Of a stretch of 64,000 nucleotides of DNA, positions 61,242-64,000 are shown one piece after another. Below the pieces are notes generated by a model. That model was not told the DNA's origin and ran no database searches. It saw nothing but the letters and a program-made list of their open reading frames with translations. This stretch comes from Istiophorus platypterus (taxonomy: Eukaryota; Chordata; Actinopteri; Istiophoriformes; Istiophoridae). Position numbers and translations under genes: made by a program. The DNA lies in assembly GCA_016859345.1 (NCBI GenBank), contig CM029119.1:10110896-10174895 (forward strand). The letters are read 5' to 3'. Each line of letters begins with the position of its first letter. The first letter of the stretch is position 1.

Positions 61242-62235
61242 CAGTAGATGCGTGGTTATTAATTGATGGCTGAGTGGAACACTATGTAGAAATATTCAGT
61301 TATAATAATAATTTCCAAATGTCCATGGCTGTGGAACAATATGCATGGCTAATGTTGGCTCTAGTCTTTGCCAGCATTAGCTTTTGCATTGACTGATGTT
61401 GTAAAAAGTTGATATGAATAAAGCTGAATTATGTCACTTTTGTTGCCTATTAGCATGCTGATTTTTTAATTAGGATTAGCCGAAAGCTTGAAAAATTAAA
61501 ACATGTTTCCGTGGACAAAATCACCAGGCTATTGTAATTATTGAATGTTAAATGTTAAAGGTCTCAAACTGAAAGGCAGCTGCTTATCTCTACAATTCAC
61601 CAAAAATGTGCAGCCTCCTGATGTTTAATGGGTAAAGCCTGGCTGGGAGAGTAATCCAGCACGTTTTTTAATCGCTGCGTCTTTTTTCATGCCTTTATTT
61701 GACACAGTAGAGACAGACAGAAAAGACCAGGAGACTGAGGGGGATGACATATGACAGTATGTCACATGAACAGTAAACACCCTTCTCCGCAGAACCACAG
61801 GATACACCCACATAGCGTTCTTGATGTTCACAATGGAAACTGAATGTTCTCTACTCAGCATGCGGAAAACTCTTGCTTACTGACTCGATCGGAGCGTATT
61901 GATTAGAATACAATACTACAATTTCCTCATAATCCAACCACGGCAAAGGAATCTTGTTGTCAAATTTTACAACAGCACACGAAAGCAATGACCGCTGATT
62001 GGCACGGTGATGATTACACATTGACTTGGAAGGTGCTATTTCTGTGCTATATTTTTTCTGGCAAAACACCCAGGAAACAGGTCTGAGAACAGGCAGAACA
62101 GAGTGAGTTGTGCTAGTCAGTTTATGATGGATTTGTTCATTTTCCCAAAATGACATGTATAAGACAAGTACTATGAAACAAAGAATAGGCGTTAGTCCAA
62201 CTGCTTAAAGTGTAAATTCATCAATGCAATATTTT
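61242..62235. other. Intron or intergenic DNA, no gene seen
   Basis: A 101-codon minus-strand frame at 61851-62156 is not recognised and has no splice-site support. Confidence 0.5.
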
Positions 62236-62775
62236 TTAGCCACGCATGCCACAGAGCTCTATGTTGTGCAATCAGTCAGTTGGTCCACCGCTTTGGTCCA
62301 GACTGAAATTTCTCAACAACTACTGGATGGATGGACGGACTGTTTCGGCATTTTGTGCAGATATTTGTAGTCCCCAGATGATAGGACCTGCTGACTCTGG
62401 TGACCCCCTGACTTTACCTGTAGCGCCATCATGATGTTGAAAATTTTAGTTTTTAGTGTAATTTCTTGACAGCCGTTAGATATATTTCCATGATATTTGG
62501 TTCATGTCCACTTCAGGATGACCCATTTTGCGCCATCCTCAGGTCAAATGAACACAGACCATCAAAACTAATTACATTCCCGTTAGCCTGTACTTTGTGT
62601 TGGCATGCAAAAGTTAGGGCGCTAGCACCTTAAAATATGATATAGTGATTGCTACACAGTAACATGTTAGCACTGTCACTGTGAACATGTCGGGGATGCA
62701 AAATTTCATATTTAGCTCAAAGCAGTTCTGTGCGAATAAAGCCTCACAAAGATGCCAGAGTGGCTCTCTTGTTGG
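62236..62775 (+). repeat. Interspersed fish repeat family A, copy 2
   Basis: The most complete copy: starts TTTTTAGCCACGCATG, then TTGGTCCAGACTGAAATTTC, TCAACAACTACTGGATGGAT, TTCATGTCCACTTCAGGATG, GCGCCATCCTCAGGTCAAAT, CTGTACTTTGTG, ACATGTTAGCA and GCCTCACAAAGATGCCAGAG. Confidence 0.75.
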
Positions 62776-64000
62776 TTAAAGAACAAGCTACAAGGTTTTC
62801 TATCTTATTATGTCTTTATTTTCAGTGATATATGCCTTGTCTACACTGTCCTGAAAAAAATCAGATTCAACAGATATAGTCTGCATTCAACCAGGTGAAT
62901 CAATCTGCACACGCTTATACCCAGTGATAAAGCCTATAATGCACGGGTAACCTTTTGTAGAAATATTGATGGGCCATATTGACATGTTTTTATGGGGCAT
63001 TTCTCTTGATAGCTCACAATGTGGTCTAGTTTCTCAGGTCAATAGCTGAAAGCATCTCAACATCATCCATCACAGTCTAGTTCTCCCCTGCCTCCCTCTA
63101 CTCTGAGAGCAAGCCGAACAGATGATTGACTGTCAGCTGCCCTCCATGAGGCACCTGAATGACACTTCGGAGAATAAAAAGCCAGGACACGTTGGCACCA
63201 TCCCTGGAGCCACACATGACAACGTGCTGGAAAAACGTTCCTCTGCCACACAGCAGCGGTCCATTAAAACAGAGAACATCCGCCGCCTCTGTGGGATTTT
63301 CACTGAAGTTGTCATCATAGTCATCCAGACATCTAAAAACTCTCTCTGCCTGTGTATACACAACCTCTGAGTTCCCCATTATCTCTCCAAACATAGCTGC
63401 CTCTAATCACTGTACATCCTGTGCTGTTCTCACTACATAACGCTGAAAGCTTGTCTAACGCAAACAGCAATGTAATGAGAGTTTCAATGAACACATGGAG
63501 CCTTATGACAGTATGTTCTCTTAGAGCTGCAACACTCTTATCCAGAGCTGCTTCCAGGGCTGCTCAACACCATCAGACCAGGAGACATGTAGACAATCAC
63601 CAGCAATCAAACATTTTTAGTGACTTGCCAACAATGAATGCAATAGGTGCCAGGGGAAATAAACTTTTGTGAAATCAGTCCTTGCACATTGCATGGCTGA
63701 ATGTCATTAACTGTCAAATTGTGCCTGCACCCATATCATCAAAGCAAATTAACCATTTCTGTAAACATCCCAGACAGAGCCATTACACCGCGTGCTATAG
63801 CCACATCCCTATGTACTTCTGAGGATTTGAAATAGCAGCATTTGATACCAACCACTGTGATCACAAAGCACAACAGCTTCTGAGGTCCCTTGTAGTAAAA
63901 TGTTGTTAATTTTGTTGAATCTTCTGTCATTTGAAGGGTGGCATGAAAGGAATTTGGTTGAATCAATGTTTAACTCTGCACATTAAAATCCGCTTGTCCT
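62776..64000. other. Right end of the window; no gene assigned
   Basis: 63060-63400 is GC-richer with several overlapping open frames on the minus strand and one on the plus strand, but no domain or clean splice pair was identified. The rest is AT-rich. Confidence 0.4.

Overview
This window is eukaryotic nuclear DNA from a ray-finned (probably percomorph) fish. Genes are split by GT-AG introns, the intergenic DNA is AT-rich with many microsatellites, and the transposable elements are Tc1-like, hAT, fish LINE and tRNA-type SINE fragments. There are no bacterial-style operons, ribosome binding sites or CRISPR arrays.

Layout. (1) 515-7675, minus strand: 13 consecutive coding exons of pde6c, the cone phototransduction cGMP phosphodiesterase alpha' subunit. 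The gene runs off the left edge inside its catalytic domain. (2) 11144-13863, plus strand: rbp4, the plasma retinol carrier, complete, with a TATA box, a palindromic C/EBP-type site, a non-coding first exon and five coding exons giving 198 residues. (3) about 15520-25760, minus strand: cep55, the midbody abscission scaffold, complete, with eleven coding exons giving 507 residues, a GC-rich promoter and a long 3' UTR carrying a hAT-type element. (4) about 25.8-55 kb: a gene-poor stretch of AT-rich DNA holding decayed Tc1-like, LINE and other repeats, one unexplained exon-like GC-rich island (27525-27762) and one block of decayed coding-like sequence (about 44.6-45.9 kb). (5) 55.5-59.4 kb, minus strand: two exons that look like the cytoplasmic tail of a neuregulin-3-type gene whose upstream exons would lie beyond the right edge. 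(6) 59.8-62.8 kb: interspersed repeats, including a SINE flanked by a perfect 9-bp target-site duplication.

Order and orientation of pde6c(-), rbp4(+), cep55(-) match the mirrored human 10q23.33 block PDE6C-RBP4-FFAR4-CEP55, but no FFAR4 (GPR120) coding sequence is seen between rbp4 and cep55. This synteny supports the three gene names. The neighbours are functionally linked only in part: pde6c and rbp4 both serve vision (signalling and retinol supply), while cep55 is a cell-division gene. All exon joins were checked by reading frame: lengths and phases add up with no stop codons or frameshifts. I did not find a new multi-gene system. The most interesting leftovers are the FFAR4 gap, the divergent neuregulin-3-like tail, the 27.5-kb exon-like island, the 45-kb decayed block, and a repeat family present in four copies.
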